From Flagellimonas_B algarum (GTDB lineage: Bacteria; Bacteroidota; Bacteroidia; Flavobacteriales; Flavobacteriaceae), in contig NZ_JBEVTG010000002.1 in assembly GCF_040513375.1 (NCBI RefSeq), positions 1,054,001 through 1,118,000 on the forward strand: a stretch of DNA of 64,000 nt, given 5' to 3'. Below, piece by piece: positions 52,195-63,000 of this stretch. The notes beneath the pieces are model-generated. The model made no database searches, had not been told where the DNA came from, and saw only the letters and a list, made by a program, of their open reading frames with translations. The position numbers and the translations under genes were made by a program. Positions within the stretch are counted from its first letter, which is position 1. Each line of letters starts with the position of its first letter.

Positions 52195-53625
52195 TTAAAG
52201 CACGCCCCTTCGTTCTTCCAATTGGGCTTTGATATCTTTTGCACGTTCTTCGGAAAGGCTGTATTTCCACATAACCCATATCGCCAAACCGGCGGTTACC
52301 ACTGGAATGATAATATCCGCAAGTCGCAATTTGGTCAAGGTTTCAGCGGTCTGGGTGGCCGCATTTCCATCAAAACCGATTACTTTAAGTACAAGTCCAC
52401 CTAAAACAAGCGCCAAGCCTTGACCCAGTTTAACCACCCACCAGTACAAAGCCCCGAAGGTACCTTCTTTTCTTGGCATGCCGTTGTGTAATTCATCGAG
52501 GTCGCAAACATCGGCCGTCATACTCATCATCAAAGTGAACAAGCTACCCAAACCAAATGACATCAAAGGAATCGGGATGAAAGAAAGCCAAATGTTATCG
52601 GGAGTAAAAGCCCACCATTTCAATGCGTAACCCACTATCGAAAGTGCTGTTGAAATAATGAACGCCTTTTTCTTGCCCCATTTGGTCGCCATAACGGAAA
52701 CAATCGGAATGACCAAAAAGGCCGAGACCAATGCCCCAATCGAACTGAACCAAGCCGGCCAAGTGGCGGTTGCTTCATAGCTTCCATTGAAGATGTAAAA
52801 AACGAAAATAAAAAAACTGAAGGAAGCCACTATCTGGTATCCATTGAACACCAAAAAGGTCGCTCCACATAATTTCATGAACGGTTTGTTTTTGACCGCT
52901 TCTTTGATACTACTGAACAGGTCCTTAAGGTTGCTAAATACCGTTTTCAAGGTCAATTTCTTTCGATTGCCCATATTGGCTGAGTCGATACCCCTGCAAA
53001 AGATGGCAGGTAATAAACCGAGAAATAAACAAGCAACGCCAACATAAAGTGCCATGGTTCTTACCCCCTCTGCCTGATTACTAAAGATATCCGGGTCGGC
53101 GATAATAACCCAAAACCAAGGTACGATGACCCAGGCCAACAGGCCTACCGTCTGCGAAAATGCCATCAATCGGGTCCGCTCGTTATAATCGGAGGTCATT
53201 TCATATCCCAAGCCGACCAACGGGGTCGCGAACATGGTGTTTCCGATCAAGAATACCATTGACATGATCAAAAAATACCAAAAGTTGTAATCCGCTGAAT
53301 TGTTCTCATCGAGTTGCCAAAGCAATACAAAAGTGATGGCACTAATAATCCCTCCGACCAAAATATACGGCCGTCTTCTTCCCCATTTCGAACTGGTATT
53401 GTCGGAGATAAAACCCATAATGGGATCGGTTATCGCATCGAAAAATCTTGGCAACCCCCCCAGTAAACCTGCAAGGAACGGATCCATACCAAAAGCGGTG
53501 AGTAAGAAGAACATAAAGAACCCCAAGGCACCGGGATACAAGTTCAATACCAAGTGTCCGGCCCCAAAGGCCGCTTTTTGCCCCAAAGGCACCTTATCTT
53601 TTGAAATTGATTTTACTTGACCCAT
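52195..53625 (-). CDS. MFS sugar transporter, GPH type (first)
   Basis: A 476-residue GPH-family symporter with 12 helices. The loop motif reads DPIMGFISDNTSSKWGRRRP and the conserved transmembrane segment FGLGSLFTLMMSMTADVCD. It lies 14 bases after the GH30 gene. Such permeases are found in laminarin loci of marine Flavobacteria, where they move small oligosaccharides from periplasm to cytoplasm; the exact sugar is not determined here. Confidence 0.9.
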   Translation of the reverse strand: MGQVKSISKDKVPLGQKAAFGAGHLVLNLYPGALGFFMFFLLTAFGMDPFLAGLLGGLPRFFDAITDPIMGFISDNTSSKWGRRRPYILVGGIISAITFVLLWQLDENNSADYNFWYFLIMSMVFLIGNTMFATPLVGLGYEMTSDYNERTRLMAFSQTVGLLAWVIVPWFWVIIADPDIFSNQAEGVRTMALYVGVACLFLGLLPAIFCRGIDSANMGNRKKLTLKTVFSNLKDLFSSIKEAVKNKPFMKLCGATFLVFNGYQIVASFSFFIFVFYIFNGSYEATATWPAWFSSIGALVSAFLVIPIVSVMATKWGKKKAFIISTALSIVGYALKWWAFTPDNIWLSFIPIPLMSFGLGSLFTLMMSMTADVCDLDELHNGMPRKEGTFGALYWWVVKLGQGLALVLGGLVLKVIGFDGNAATQTAETLTKLRLADIIIPVVTAGLAIWVMWKYSLSEERAKDIKAQLEERRGVL

Positions 53626-53639
53626 ACTTAGTTATTTAG

Positions 53640-55130
53640 TTAGTTAATTACAATCGTTTGAATCGCTTTCGCGCTTATCGTCACTGTTTCAGAGACAGTC
53701 CCTGCAGCAATGACGAAGGTTTTTTCGGCCGCTTCCGGATTGAAGACCACGGCGACCAATTCGCCATTGGGGTTCTTGGCAGCGGTCACCTGAAGGCTAC
53801 TGTCTTCGATTTCGAAACCGATGCGTTTGGCACCGGGTCGAATGTAGCGACTGAAGTGTGCCATGACATAATAAAGGGGCGTGACATAGACTTCATCCAA
53901 CGCTACATCAACGATGACAGGGGCCACGCACCAATTTTTGAACCAATTGGGGCCTCCTTGACGATCTAAGACCATATTCCAATCGATCCACCCATCGACC
54001 CAATTGTTCAAACAGCCGATAATATCGCGGGCATACCGAAAGGTCGGGGCGTATTTCGGGTGTAATGGTTTGTCCTTTTCAGGAGCCCAGTCCCACCCCC
54101 AATCCGTGGCTTCTTTCGACCAATACCAAGCATCATCTTTCCATTTCGGCACTTCGGCATCGACACATGCTTCCGATTGGATCAGATGTTTGTCCGGTGC
54201 TTTTCGGTGCGCGTATTGCAAGGCCTCTGGAAAGACCTCATAGGTACTGGCATACCAATGGATGGCAGTTCCGTCGAAATATTTCGATGAGGCCTCCGAA
54301 CGAAACAGTTCGTCTACCCATTCCCCTAAATGTTCACGGTTTTGATCGTAACCCAAAATTTTTATATCCGCTTTGCCTTGTTTCTCCAAAGTGGGTCCTA
54401 AATGGGTTTCGACAAAATCGGTCATCTCTTTTGGTGAGAAATGCATACTCTCCCAATTGTTATCATTTCCGAGTGGTTCGTTTTCGACGGTCAGGCCCCA
54501 GATATCGATTCCTTCACTTTTGTAAGCATCGATGTACTTTGCAAAGAACAACGCCCAACTTGGTTCATACGCTTTCAGTAACTTGCCCCCTCTCCAATTG
54601 TTGTTATCTTTCATCCAAGGTGGGGCCGTCCAAGGTGAAGCCACGATTTTGAAACCTTCTTGGGAATGCCGCATCGCACTTTTTATAAAAGGGATGACCG
54701 CTTTTTTGTCTTCATCGATTGAAAAATGTATCAAAGCGGTATCTTCGGCAATAGGCGCGTAGGAATATTGATGTGTTGAAAAATCGCAAGAATTCATATG
54801 GGTTCGCGTCAAGGAATAACGAGCCCCGTCCGCACCGAAATATGCTGCAATGATCTTTTCGCGGTTCGCTTCGCCCAATTGGTTCAGCAAATGGCTCGAT
54901 GCTTGGGTAAACGACCCCCCAAAGCCGGTAATGGTCTGGTATTCTTCATCAGGTTTCAAGACGAACTTCACCGCTCTTGGCGCCGAGGCACTTGGTTCCA
55001 GTGCCGTTAATTTGTTGCCTTGGGCCGAAGTCTCAAAAATTTCGAATTGCAACGAAGCCGGTTGTTGACCATTAGCACTGTACATGAAGACCATCAGATA
55101 TAGAATTCCATATGAAAGCGTGCTTTTCAT
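53640..55130 (-). CDS. GH30 beta-1,6-glucanase, exported
   Basis: A 496-residue enzyme with a signal peptide (ending SANGQ), a (beta/alpha)8 barrel plus side beta domain. Acid/base E218 (VENEPLGN) and nucleophile E320 (IQSEAC) are both present. Subfamilies with this pattern remove beta-1,6-glucosyl branches from laminarin. Ending KAIQTIVIN is the last strand of the side domain. It is 3 bases after the GH17 lipoprotein gene and 14 before the first permease, within one operon. Confidence 0.9.
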   Translation of the reverse strand: MKSTLSYGILYLMVFMYSANGQQPASLQFEIFETSAQGNKLTALEPSASAPRAVKFVLKPDEEYQTITGFGGSFTQASSHLLNQLGEANREKIIAAYFGADGARYSLTRTHMNSCDFSTHQYSYAPIAEDTALIHFSIDEDKKAVIPFIKSAMRHSQEGFKIVASPWTAPPWMKDNNNWRGGKLLKAYEPSWALFFAKYIDAYKSEGIDIWGLTVENEPLGNDNNWESMHFSPKEMTDFVETHLGPTLEKQGKADIKILGYDQNREHLGEWVDELFRSEASSKYFDGTAIHWYASTYEVFPEALQYAHRKAPDKHLIQSEACVDAEVPKWKDDAWYWSKEATDWGWDWAPEKDKPLHPKYAPTFRYARDIIGCLNNWVDGWIDWNMVLDRQGGPNWFKNWCVAPVIVDVALDEVYVTPLYYVMAHFSRYIRPGAKRIGFEIEDSSLQVTAAKNPNGELVAVVFNPEAAEKTFVIAAGTVSETVTISAKAIQTIVIN

Positions 55131-55133
55131 AGC

Positions 55134-56399
55134 TTAATTACTGGCCATTGATGCTTCTTTCATCGGCGGCAATTTGACCTCGATCATCAAACTATCCTTA
55201 TCGCCTCCATAGGTTTTCGTAATGGCGTTTCCACCTCGCGACAAGCCTTCAAAGGTTCCGGCGTCCACCAAATCCCAAATCACGTATTTCGCCTTGCCGT
55301 CAACGGTGAACAGACCGAAATGGTTCTCGGAACCCCCTTGGTTCGCAGCATCTTTCCAGGGTTCATTAAAGGCTTCGAAATAAAAACAGGAAATGCTATC
55401 GGCATCGGTCCATTTTCGCATACCATGGTAGAACAAGCTTTCTTTGTACTCATCAGTTGCCCGTGACCCTTCATTTCCGTAATGACCGTTCGAAAAACTT
55501 GCCCAGCCGGTCTCACCGATATGTACCGGTTTATCGATACCCAGGCTTTTCATGTAGTTGACCACATTGCCATACTGGGTCTGGGCATAGGTTTGCGCCC
55601 GTTCCATGGCGACTTCGATCTTGCCTGCATCCGATAAGGCGGCCTCATCTTCAAGGTTGCCCCAAAAATCGGGGTTGTAATGGGTATCGTGCATCGGATA
55701 GGTGTGCACGGATAAAAAGTCGACCGCCGCGATCAAGGCGTTCAGATCTTCTACATGGTATTCGGCTTCTCCGCCACCCCATGAAGCGAAATTATCGGAA
55801 CTGGTTACCCATAGGTCTTTCGAAAGTTCGCCGGAGGCTTTAAGTCCTTGCAGGTGGTTCACCCATTTTAAGATGACCCCTGGCTGCACATAGTAGCTGG
55901 CAGCCCATTTGACCATGGCCTCGTTACCGACGGCAATGACCTTGACGATATCCGGGTATTCTTGGGCCAAGCGAACCGCTTCCGCGATTTCTTCAGCGTT
56001 GCGCTCGCTTTCCACATTATGATCGGGTTCCAAACCCGTCCATGCGTTCTTACAATCGATCCAGGCTCCCAACATCACATACATTTCAAAATCGGGATCG
56101 GCCTCTTTCAATTCCCGAATAGCTTTCAATACATTGGACGCATGGGGCAGGTGTACTTTGTAGGTACGGAGCAATTTGATCCCCATGGCATCCATGATCT
56201 TCATATCTTCCTTTAACTCCTCGATCGTCGGTTCGATATCATGATCGATATGGCGATACCCTCCGTATGAAATGGCCTGATAAGCAGGATTCCCTAAGAT
56301 TTCAGCAGCTGTCAATTCTTTTTCTGTATTCATTTCCTTACAACCAAAACTGGTGATCAATACGATTAAACTTGTTACAACAATACTTGATTTTTTCAT
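55134..56399 (-). CDS. GH17 lipoprotein, beta-1,3-glucanase
   Basis: A 421-residue GH17 family protein with a lipobox (TSFGC, C20). Acid/base E160 (VGNEAMVKW) and nucleophile E296 (IGETGWAS). Compared with the cytoplasmic GH17 in this locus it is longer and envelope-anchored; whether it faces the surface or periplasm cannot be told, since no surface-export signal is evident after C20 (KEMNTEKE). It overlaps the phosphorylase gene by four bases. Confidence 0.9.
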   Translation of the reverse strand: MKKSSIVVTSLIVLITSFGCKEMNTEKELTAAEILGNPAYQAISYGGYRHIDHDIEPTIEELKEDMKIMDAMGIKLLRTYKVHLPHASNVLKAIRELKEADPDFEMYVMLGAWIDCKNAWTGLEPDHNVESERNAEEIAEAVRLAQEYPDIVKVIAVGNEAMVKWAASYYVQPGVILKWVNHLQGLKASGELSKDLWVTSSDNFASWGGGEAEYHVEDLNALIAAVDFLSVHTYPMHDTHYNPDFWGNLEDEAALSDAGKIEVAMERAQTYAQTQYGNVVNYMKSLGIDKPVHIGETGWASFSNGHYGNEGSRATDEYKESLFYHGMRKWTDADSISCFYFEAFNEPWKDAANQGGSENHFGLFTVDGKAKYVIWDLVDAGTFEGLSRGGNAITKTYGGDKDSLMIEVKLPPMKEASMASN

Positions 56400-59300
56400 G
56401 TCAGACTATTTTTGACCGAAACGTTGACTTGCACGATCTCACCGTTTCTTTCGAAAAGGTGTTGGCTGATCGTTTTGTTCAAAGTCTTCCCTTCGATCAA
56501 GGTTCTGGATGCATCCTTATGGACGATCTCGATTTTTTGTGTATCCGCCTTCCCATAGATTACGGGAACTTGGCAATAAGTAAAGCCCAAAGTGCCAGGC
56601 TCGAGTATCATTTCTTTATGCGCACCGGTAACGTCGACATAGCGGAAGGGTTTCGGTTCACCCACGAATTCGGTTGCCCGTAACAGGCGTGGGTCAAAGC
56701 TGATCTGCCCATGGTCGACCCCTACACCGAGCTCGCCGAAGCGACTGAGAATGTCTTCCTTGACCTGACCGGTCATCCCAGGTTGTTGTGCCCCTTTTCC
56801 GAATGGGGTATGTGAATAGGGATCCGTAGGGAAGGCACCGTACAAACTTGGAGCCTTATGCACACCGATTCCGGCATTGATTTCATAGAAATGGGCGATC
56901 AATCTACCTACTATTTCTTCGTTTTCCCCATGTGCGATAGCGCTTAAGCAACATTCTTTTACGGCCAACAACAGTTTGGAGACCATATGCCAATAAATCG
57001 ATCCTAAACCTTCGTAGCCGAAAAAGGTACCTGAACGACCCGTAAACGACTTGTGATCGAATACGTTTTCGAAAATATCAAGGACCTCTTTCTTCGCGTC
57101 TGCGTTGACGACCAATTCGAGGGCATCAAGGGCTTCTTCAACATCATTGGCGTTCTTGAAATTCCCATTGAAATGATAGGTGCCGTTGGCGTCTTCCTCG
57201 ATGATCTGACGATAACCTTCTTGGACCAACTTGCTAAGCAAGGTAGAGCTACGTGCGCTTTCCGATGGAATGGTGTTTTTATCCAAAAACTTGGGCAACT
57301 CCTTATTCGGATATAGGATATAGCTGTATTGATCTTCCCTAAAAAGGGAACTGGCCTTTAAGCCGTCCAAAACGTCTACCGCCTGTCGCCCGTTCAAATA
57401 CCCCGAACTTAGCACTGCAACCTGCCCTTCCAACATTTCACTCAAGTACGCGATGGATACCCCACCGTTCGCTTCGACCGACATCAGATTATAGGCATGG
57501 TATAGTTTATCGGATCGCAGATTGGCCTCTATGGCATGTTCCATATAGCCGAGGGCCAATCCAAAGAACTCTTTGAGGGTCGCGGATGATAGTTGCTGCT
57601 TTTTGCCTGAGAAGGCATTGTTGTACACACTGGTACGGAAGCGATCACCCGCTTCACCCAAACCATCAAGGACGGTGCGTCGCTGATGATCATCAAAGCT
57701 CCCTTTCAAGAGTGCTTCACTAGATTGAAAAGTGGAAAAGATACCGTGGAAACAATCCAACAACTCTTTTGAAATCGGGAATTTCCTAGTCTCGGCCCCT
57801 TCGAATAAGGTATCGAAAAACTTGAGATAACGTCTTAGATAATACAAGGTTACCATCGAAACCCCATTGCCCACCAAGGCATTGTTCGCATCGTTCCATT
57901 CCGGCCGTTGGGTATTCATCCAAATACCTCCTTCAGGAATGAAATTCGATAGTTTGGAAAGCACCGAAGCCAACATTTTCTCGATGAAATTGACATGATG
58001 CAGTTCGCCATCGCGGTTTTTGATCAGGGCCGCGTCGGCACCGATCACCCCGCGTTCTTCACGTATGGCCTCATCCAGTTCCAAATCGAACTCAATAGTA
58101 TCCTTCGGATTGGCCAGCAAATCGGCATATCCTTTGATCTTATACGGCACATTGGCGTAGACGAAAATATCCTTTTCGAAATAGGCTTCCAAGCGCTCGG
58201 GATAGTGTGCTTGGATGAATTCCAAGAACTTCAAAGAATAGATGATCTGGTGGTCGCCCCAATACCCGATGTACGACCATGGGTCATCGGGTTCGATGAT
58301 CTCCCAATCAAATCCATCCTTCGTTACCCGATACGGGTTATAGCCATCGAATGTGGAGGCATTGAAGAATTTCAATATCATGGCGTCGATAAACTCAGGA
58401 TAGGCGTAGGCCAAGGCTTCCCAGTTTTGAAAAATATCGCGCCAATTGCCTTCATAGTCGAGGATCTTCGACCCATCGACCTCACTATGGGTGTTGATCG
58501 AGAAAATATTCCATGGGCGGCTTGGATCTCCATGCCGTCTACTGAATTTCAAGGGCAGGTATTCCAAACATAATCGTTCGAAATCGGCATCTGAAGTGCC
58601 TTCTACCATTGCCTTGATCTCTTGTAACGATACGATTTCGGCCAGGCCCTCGATGCGCTCGCGATGGGCCTTGTAGACGTTTTTATTCGCTTTGGCCAAA
58701 TATTTTGAAAAGTCGGTACGTTCAATGCGATAGTTATCATCAAAAATTCCACCCCTCATGATGTTGAACAATGTGTTCGAAAAGTGGCGTGCATCCTTTA
58801 AATCATCGGCGGTACACTGCATCGCGTCAGAAGCCGCGTTCAATTCGATCAATCGCTTGGTACCTAAGGCAATGTCATCGGCCAATTTGATTCGCAAGGC
58901 AGTGGGGTTGGCCAATTCGTTGCATAGTGCCACGATAGCGGAATGGTTTTGGTTGACATTCGCTACAATGACCCACTCTTTTTCCCGGTTGGCGGGAAGG
59001 GTTATGGTATCATACAGAAAATACGCCCCTTTTTCCCCTTTGATATCCGTTTCAGGATCAAGGGATCCATCGATACGAAACCGGTCCAATTGTAGCGAAG
59101 AAAGCAAATGCGATGCCTCAGGAAGGCCCAATGACCAAACCACATTGGCTTTCAAGGCTTCACTAGGTTCGGCCTTATCGACTATGATGGCACTCAACGC
59201 ATAAATTCCGAGTCCGGACTTAGGTTCGAGTTCACTTCGTTTGTAGGCATCTACTAGGTTACTTGACCGGTTTTGGGTATCACTACCGACCCCATGGGGT

Positions 59301-59791
59301 ACGATATTTTGGATACCATCGAGAACGGCCACTTCTACCGGGCTGGTCTCATGGTTGATCAAGCAGGATTTTCGGACAAAGCCGTACTCATTACTCGAAT
59401 TCCAGTGGTATCTAAAGGTCAACCCTAGATCTTCATTCCGTTCTTCGAAAAGGATCTTGTTGCCGTGTATGTTCTTATAAAGGTTTCGGGTGATTTGGTA
59501 ACGATCCCTATTACGGTCTGAGAATGGTTCCCAGACCTGCGGGTTACCGTCTTTTTTGACCCTTAGAATGGTCTTGCTACCGGTCACCTCGTTGGATTCG
59601 GTGATCTTGTCATCGGTATAATAGGGAAATAGGGAGTATTGGGCATTTTTTCTCCCTGCCGACAAGCCGCCATTACTTGAAATGAACATCCAGTGATTCG
59701 AATCACTGACAATGCTCATAAAAAATGGCCTTAACGCGTCGCTATCGGCTATTTTGAAATATCCTTCATTCTGTATCTGGACATAATCCAT
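56396..59791 (-). CDS. Large GH149-like beta-1,3-glucan phosphorylase
   Basis: A 1131-residue protein with no signal peptide. The size, the (alpha/alpha)6-type central region and the motif RPEWNDANNAL (D634 the likely general acid) point to the GH94/GH149/GH161 phosphorylases (clan GH-Q). Length near 1100 and the laminarin context favour GH149, which phosphorolyses beta-1,3-gluco-oligosaccharides to glucose-1-phosphate. GH161 is the main alternative; cellobiose phosphorylase (GH94, about 800) is too short. The C-terminal beta domain holds RATEFVGEPKPFRYVD. It overlaps the GH17 gene by four bases. Confidence 0.75.
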   Translation of the reverse strand: MDYVQIQNEGYFKIADSDALRPFFMSIVSDSNHWMFISSNGGLSAGRKNAQYSLFPYYTDDKITESNEVTGSKTILRVKKDGNPQVWEPFSDRNRDRYQITRNLYKNIHGNKILFEERNEDLGLTFRYHWNSSNEYGFVRKSCLINHETSPVEVAVLDGIQNIVPHGVGSDTQNRSSNLVDAYKRSELEPKSGLGIYALSAIIVDKAEPSEALKANVVWSLGLPEASHLLSSLQLDRFRIDGSLDPETDIKGEKGAYFLYDTITLPANREKEWVIVANVNQNHSAIVALCNELANPTALRIKLADDIALGTKRLIELNAASDAMQCTADDLKDARHFSNTLFNIMRGGIFDDNYRIERTDFSKYLAKANKNVYKAHRERIEGLAEIVSLQEIKAMVEGTSDADFERLCLEYLPLKFSRRHGDPSRPWNIFSINTHSEVDGSKILDYEGNWRDIFQNWEALAYAYPEFIDAMILKFFNASTFDGYNPYRVTKDGFDWEIIEPDDPWSYIGYWGDHQIIYSLKFLEFIQAHYPERLEAYFEKDIFVYANVPYKIKGYADLLANPKDTIEFDLELDEAIREERGVIGADAALIKNRDGELHHVNFIEKMLASVLSKLSNFIPEGGIWMNTQRPEWNDANNALVGNGVSMVTLYYLRRYLKFFDTLFEGAETRKFPISKELLDCFHGIFSTFQSSEALLKGSFDDHQRRTVLDGLGEAGDRFRTSVYNNAFSGKKQQLSSATLKEFFGLALGYMEHAIEANLRSDKLYHAYNLMSVEANGGVSIAYLSEMLEGQVAVLSSGYLNGRQAVDVLDGLKASSLFREDQYSYILYPNKELPKFLDKNTIPSESARSSTLLSKLVQEGYRQIIEEDANGTYHFNGNFKNANDVEEALDALELVVNADAKKEVLDIFENVFDHKSFTGRSGTFFGYEGLGSIYWHMVSKLLLAVKECCLSAIAHGENEEIVGRLIAHFYEINAGIGVHKAPSLYGAFPTDPYSHTPFGKGAQQPGMTGQVKEDILSRFGELGVGVDHGQISFDPRLLRATEFVGEPKPFRYVDVTGAHKEMILEPGTLGFTYCQVPVIYGKADTQKIEIVHKDASRTLIEGKTLNKTISQHLFERNGEIVQVNVSVKNSLT

Positions 59792-60014
59792 GAAGTCGTT
59801 CTTTATTGTAAGTTGATTTGGACATTAAAGGCCCGAAGGCCAGTTTTTTTTGTGATTCGGGAATTATCAGGAAGAAGTACCCTCCACCCGCTCAAGGCGA
59901 ATCAAGCTGTTCTAAAAAAAGTAGACGACCAGACCGAACCCAGCCGATCGCCTACCTCATGATATATTTCCTAATTCAAATAATCCGTCATCAAATCTTG
60001 ATCCACTATTCGGT
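59792..60014. other. Gap between the surface lipoprotein and phosphorylase genes
   Basis: This 223-base gap in an otherwise tight operon has no coding frame. A T-rich run read on the minus strand (TACTTTTTTTAG near 59910-59921) might be a terminator or promoter, but no clean stem was found. Confidence 0.3.
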
Positions 60015-63000
60015 TTATGGATTCAAGGTCACCGAGACATTGTCGATATTCATGGTTACGCTGCAACCTGCAACGGCACCACAAACCGTTTCGATCAAAA
60101 TCGAAACCCCGTCTGAAACATCGGTACCCCCTGGAATCGTATAGGAGCCTGTATAGGTCGTCCAAGATCCACCAAGAACCGGTCCGGGTGACAATACTTC
60201 GGTAAAGGTGACCCCTCCTGGGCTTTCACCGAAAAGGATCACATTGACCGCAGCTCCGGGCTGCATGATCGATCCGATATGATCGAATTGGATCTGCACG
60301 GTATCGCCTGCCGCAACGGTTCCGGCCCCGATACGTTCTTGTTTGAAGGCTGGGTTGCCGCCGGTATCCCCTACGGTCAATCTACCTGACCACATACCGC
60401 CATTGCTGAGCGAGTTGTCAATGGTTGCAGTCCCTCCGTTTTGGAAGAGCATCCAACCTGTATCATCACCAGTTTCAAAGTCTCCGTTCGTTGCTATTCC
60501 GCTGCTTCCGGATCCTCCTCCAGAACCGCCGCCACTATCAATGACCAATGAAACGTCATCGATATTGACCAAACCGGCTTCGCCGTTCACATCGAAGAGT
60601 ACCCTTGAGGTGGCATCACCGAATCCGTTGGCCGTTAAGGTCAACATGTAGGTGGCACGGGTCGCCGTGATGTTTACGGTTTCGGAGTTGTTTGAGAAAT
60701 CACCGCCGCTCAAACCGATTCCGGCGATGATACCTCTATTCGTATCAGACCAAGCATCGAAGGTCAACACATAGGTTTCGTTGGGGATGATCTCCAATTT
60801 TTGACTCAAGTTCACCGCAAAAGGTGCCCCTGGATCCGGACTAGTGATATTGACCGAATAGAAGGAATTTCCATTTTCGGTTACCACGGGTGCCGGATTG
60901 TTGTCATCCACCCCTTGGATCCAAGGTGCCGCCCCGTTTTCGAAATCACCATTGGTCAACAGACCGTCATCAAAAGCAGCTTCAACGATGACCGTACGGG
61001 TCACCTGTGCAGCAGCGTTACCAGCCGCGTCACTTACGTCATAGGTAATCGTATACGTAGCTGCGGTATTGGTATCCACCATATCACCACCAACGACGAT
61101 ATTGGCCGAGATGTCTCCGTCGACATCATCGGTAGCCGTTGCCCCTGGATCGGTAAAACTATCACCGACCGTTAGATTGACTGTGGCATCACCGTTCAAG
61201 GTAATTACCGGTGCTACGGTATCGCCGGATCCGCCACCACCATCAATGACCAAGGAAACATTATCGATATTGACCAAACCGGCCTCTCCATTCACGTCGA
61301 AGAGTACCCTTGAAGTGGCATCACCAAATCCATTGGCCGTCAAGGTCAACATATAAGTGGCTCTCGTGTCGGTAATATTCACGGTTTCAGAAGTGTTCGA
61401 GAAATCGCCACCGCTCAAACCGATACCGGCGATGATACTTCTATTGGTATCAGACCAAGCATCGAAGGTCAACATATAGGTTTCGTTCGGAATGATCTCC
61501 AGTTTTTGACTCAAGTTCACCGCAAAAGGTGCTCCTGGGTCTGGGCTAGTGATATTGACCGAATAGAAGGAATTTCCATTTTCAGTGACCACGGGTGCCG
61601 GGCTGTTGTCATCGACCCCTTGGATCCATGGTGCGGCCCCGTTTTCAAAATCACCATTGGTGAGGAGACCATCGTCAAAAGCAGCTTCGACGTTGACCGT
61701 ACGGGTCACCTGAGCAGCGGCGTTGCCAGCTGCGTCACTCACATCATAGGTAATGGTATAGGTGCCCGCCGTGTCGGTATCTACGGTGTCACCACCAACA
61801 ACGATATTGGCCGAAATGTCACCATCGACATCATCGGTAGCAGTTGCTCCAGGATCGGTAAAGGTATCTCCGACGGTCAAGTTGATCGTGGCATCCCCAT
61901 TCAGGGTGATTACCGGTGCTACGGTATCACCGCCCCCGGTATTGCCCAAGACCAACGAAACGTTGTCGATATTAACAATCCCGATTTCCGCTCCTGAATC
62001 AAAGAGTACCCTGGCATCAGGGGCTCCGAAACCTGCAGCGGTCAAGACCGCGGTGTAGGTTTGTCTTTCAGTGGTAATGGCTATGGTTTCCGTAGTGTTC
62101 GAAAAATCACCACCGCTCAAGCCGATACCCGCGATGACCGAACGCGAAACATTCGACCATGCATCAAAGGTCAGCGTATAGGTTTCCCCTTGTACGATCT
62201 CCAATTTCTGGCTCAAGTTCACATCGAAAGCGTTGCCTGCTGCCATCACATCGACCGAATAGAACGTATTGCCATTTTCGCTCCCTAATGGGGCAGGATT
62301 GTTGTCATCGACGCCTTGGATCCAAGGTGCCGCTCCGTTCTCGAAGTCACCGTTGGTCAATAGTCCGCTATCGAACCCTCCGGTATTGTCATCAACGACC
62401 AACGAAACATTGTCGATGGTCACCAAACCTGTTTCAGCCCCCATATCGAATAGGATCCTGCTATTGGCACCACCGAAATCGGCAGCCGATAACTGCAAGC
62501 TAAAGGTCTGGGTTTCGGTAGTCAGGTTTACCGACTGGCTGTCATTGGTAAAAGGTGCTTCGTTCAATCCGATACCTGCAAGCATGGTACGCGCTACGTC
62601 CGAAGAGGCGTCAAAGGTCAAGATATAATTGGTTCCTTGTACGATCTCAACGACTTGGCTCAAATTGACGTCGAATGGATTCCCGGCGGTTTCCACATTC
62701 ACTTGGTTGAAACTGTTGCCGTTTTCGGTCACGACGTTAAGGCCGTTTCCAATCCATCCTTCACCACCGTTTTCAAAATCCCCGTTGGTCAAAAGACCAT
62801 CATCAAATCCGGGATCAGCGGTAGCCACTTGTTCCACATCATCGATATAGAAGGTACCAGCGGTAGTTCCAGGCCCATCGACGAACAAGGTCAATCGGGC
62901 AAAGCTGGCATCGGAAGTAAAGTCAAAGCTGATCAACTCCCATCCGGTTCCTCCATGGGCAGTCGAAACCTCGACATCGGCACCGGTACCGGCTTCCAAT

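Noticed and set aside
57995..58573. Open frame of 192 codons on the plus strand
   Set aside because: Antisense to the phosphorylase gene, whose frame shows continuous family features; the plus frame has no recognisable domain.
56396..59791. Large protein as cellobiose phosphorylase (GH94)
   Set aside because: It is about 300 residues longer than GH94 enzymes and sits in a beta-1,3-glucan locus.
60530..61940. Tandem 705-base repeat as a mobile element
   Set aside because: It is in frame within one gene and encodes protein modules; no terminal inverted repeats or transposase.
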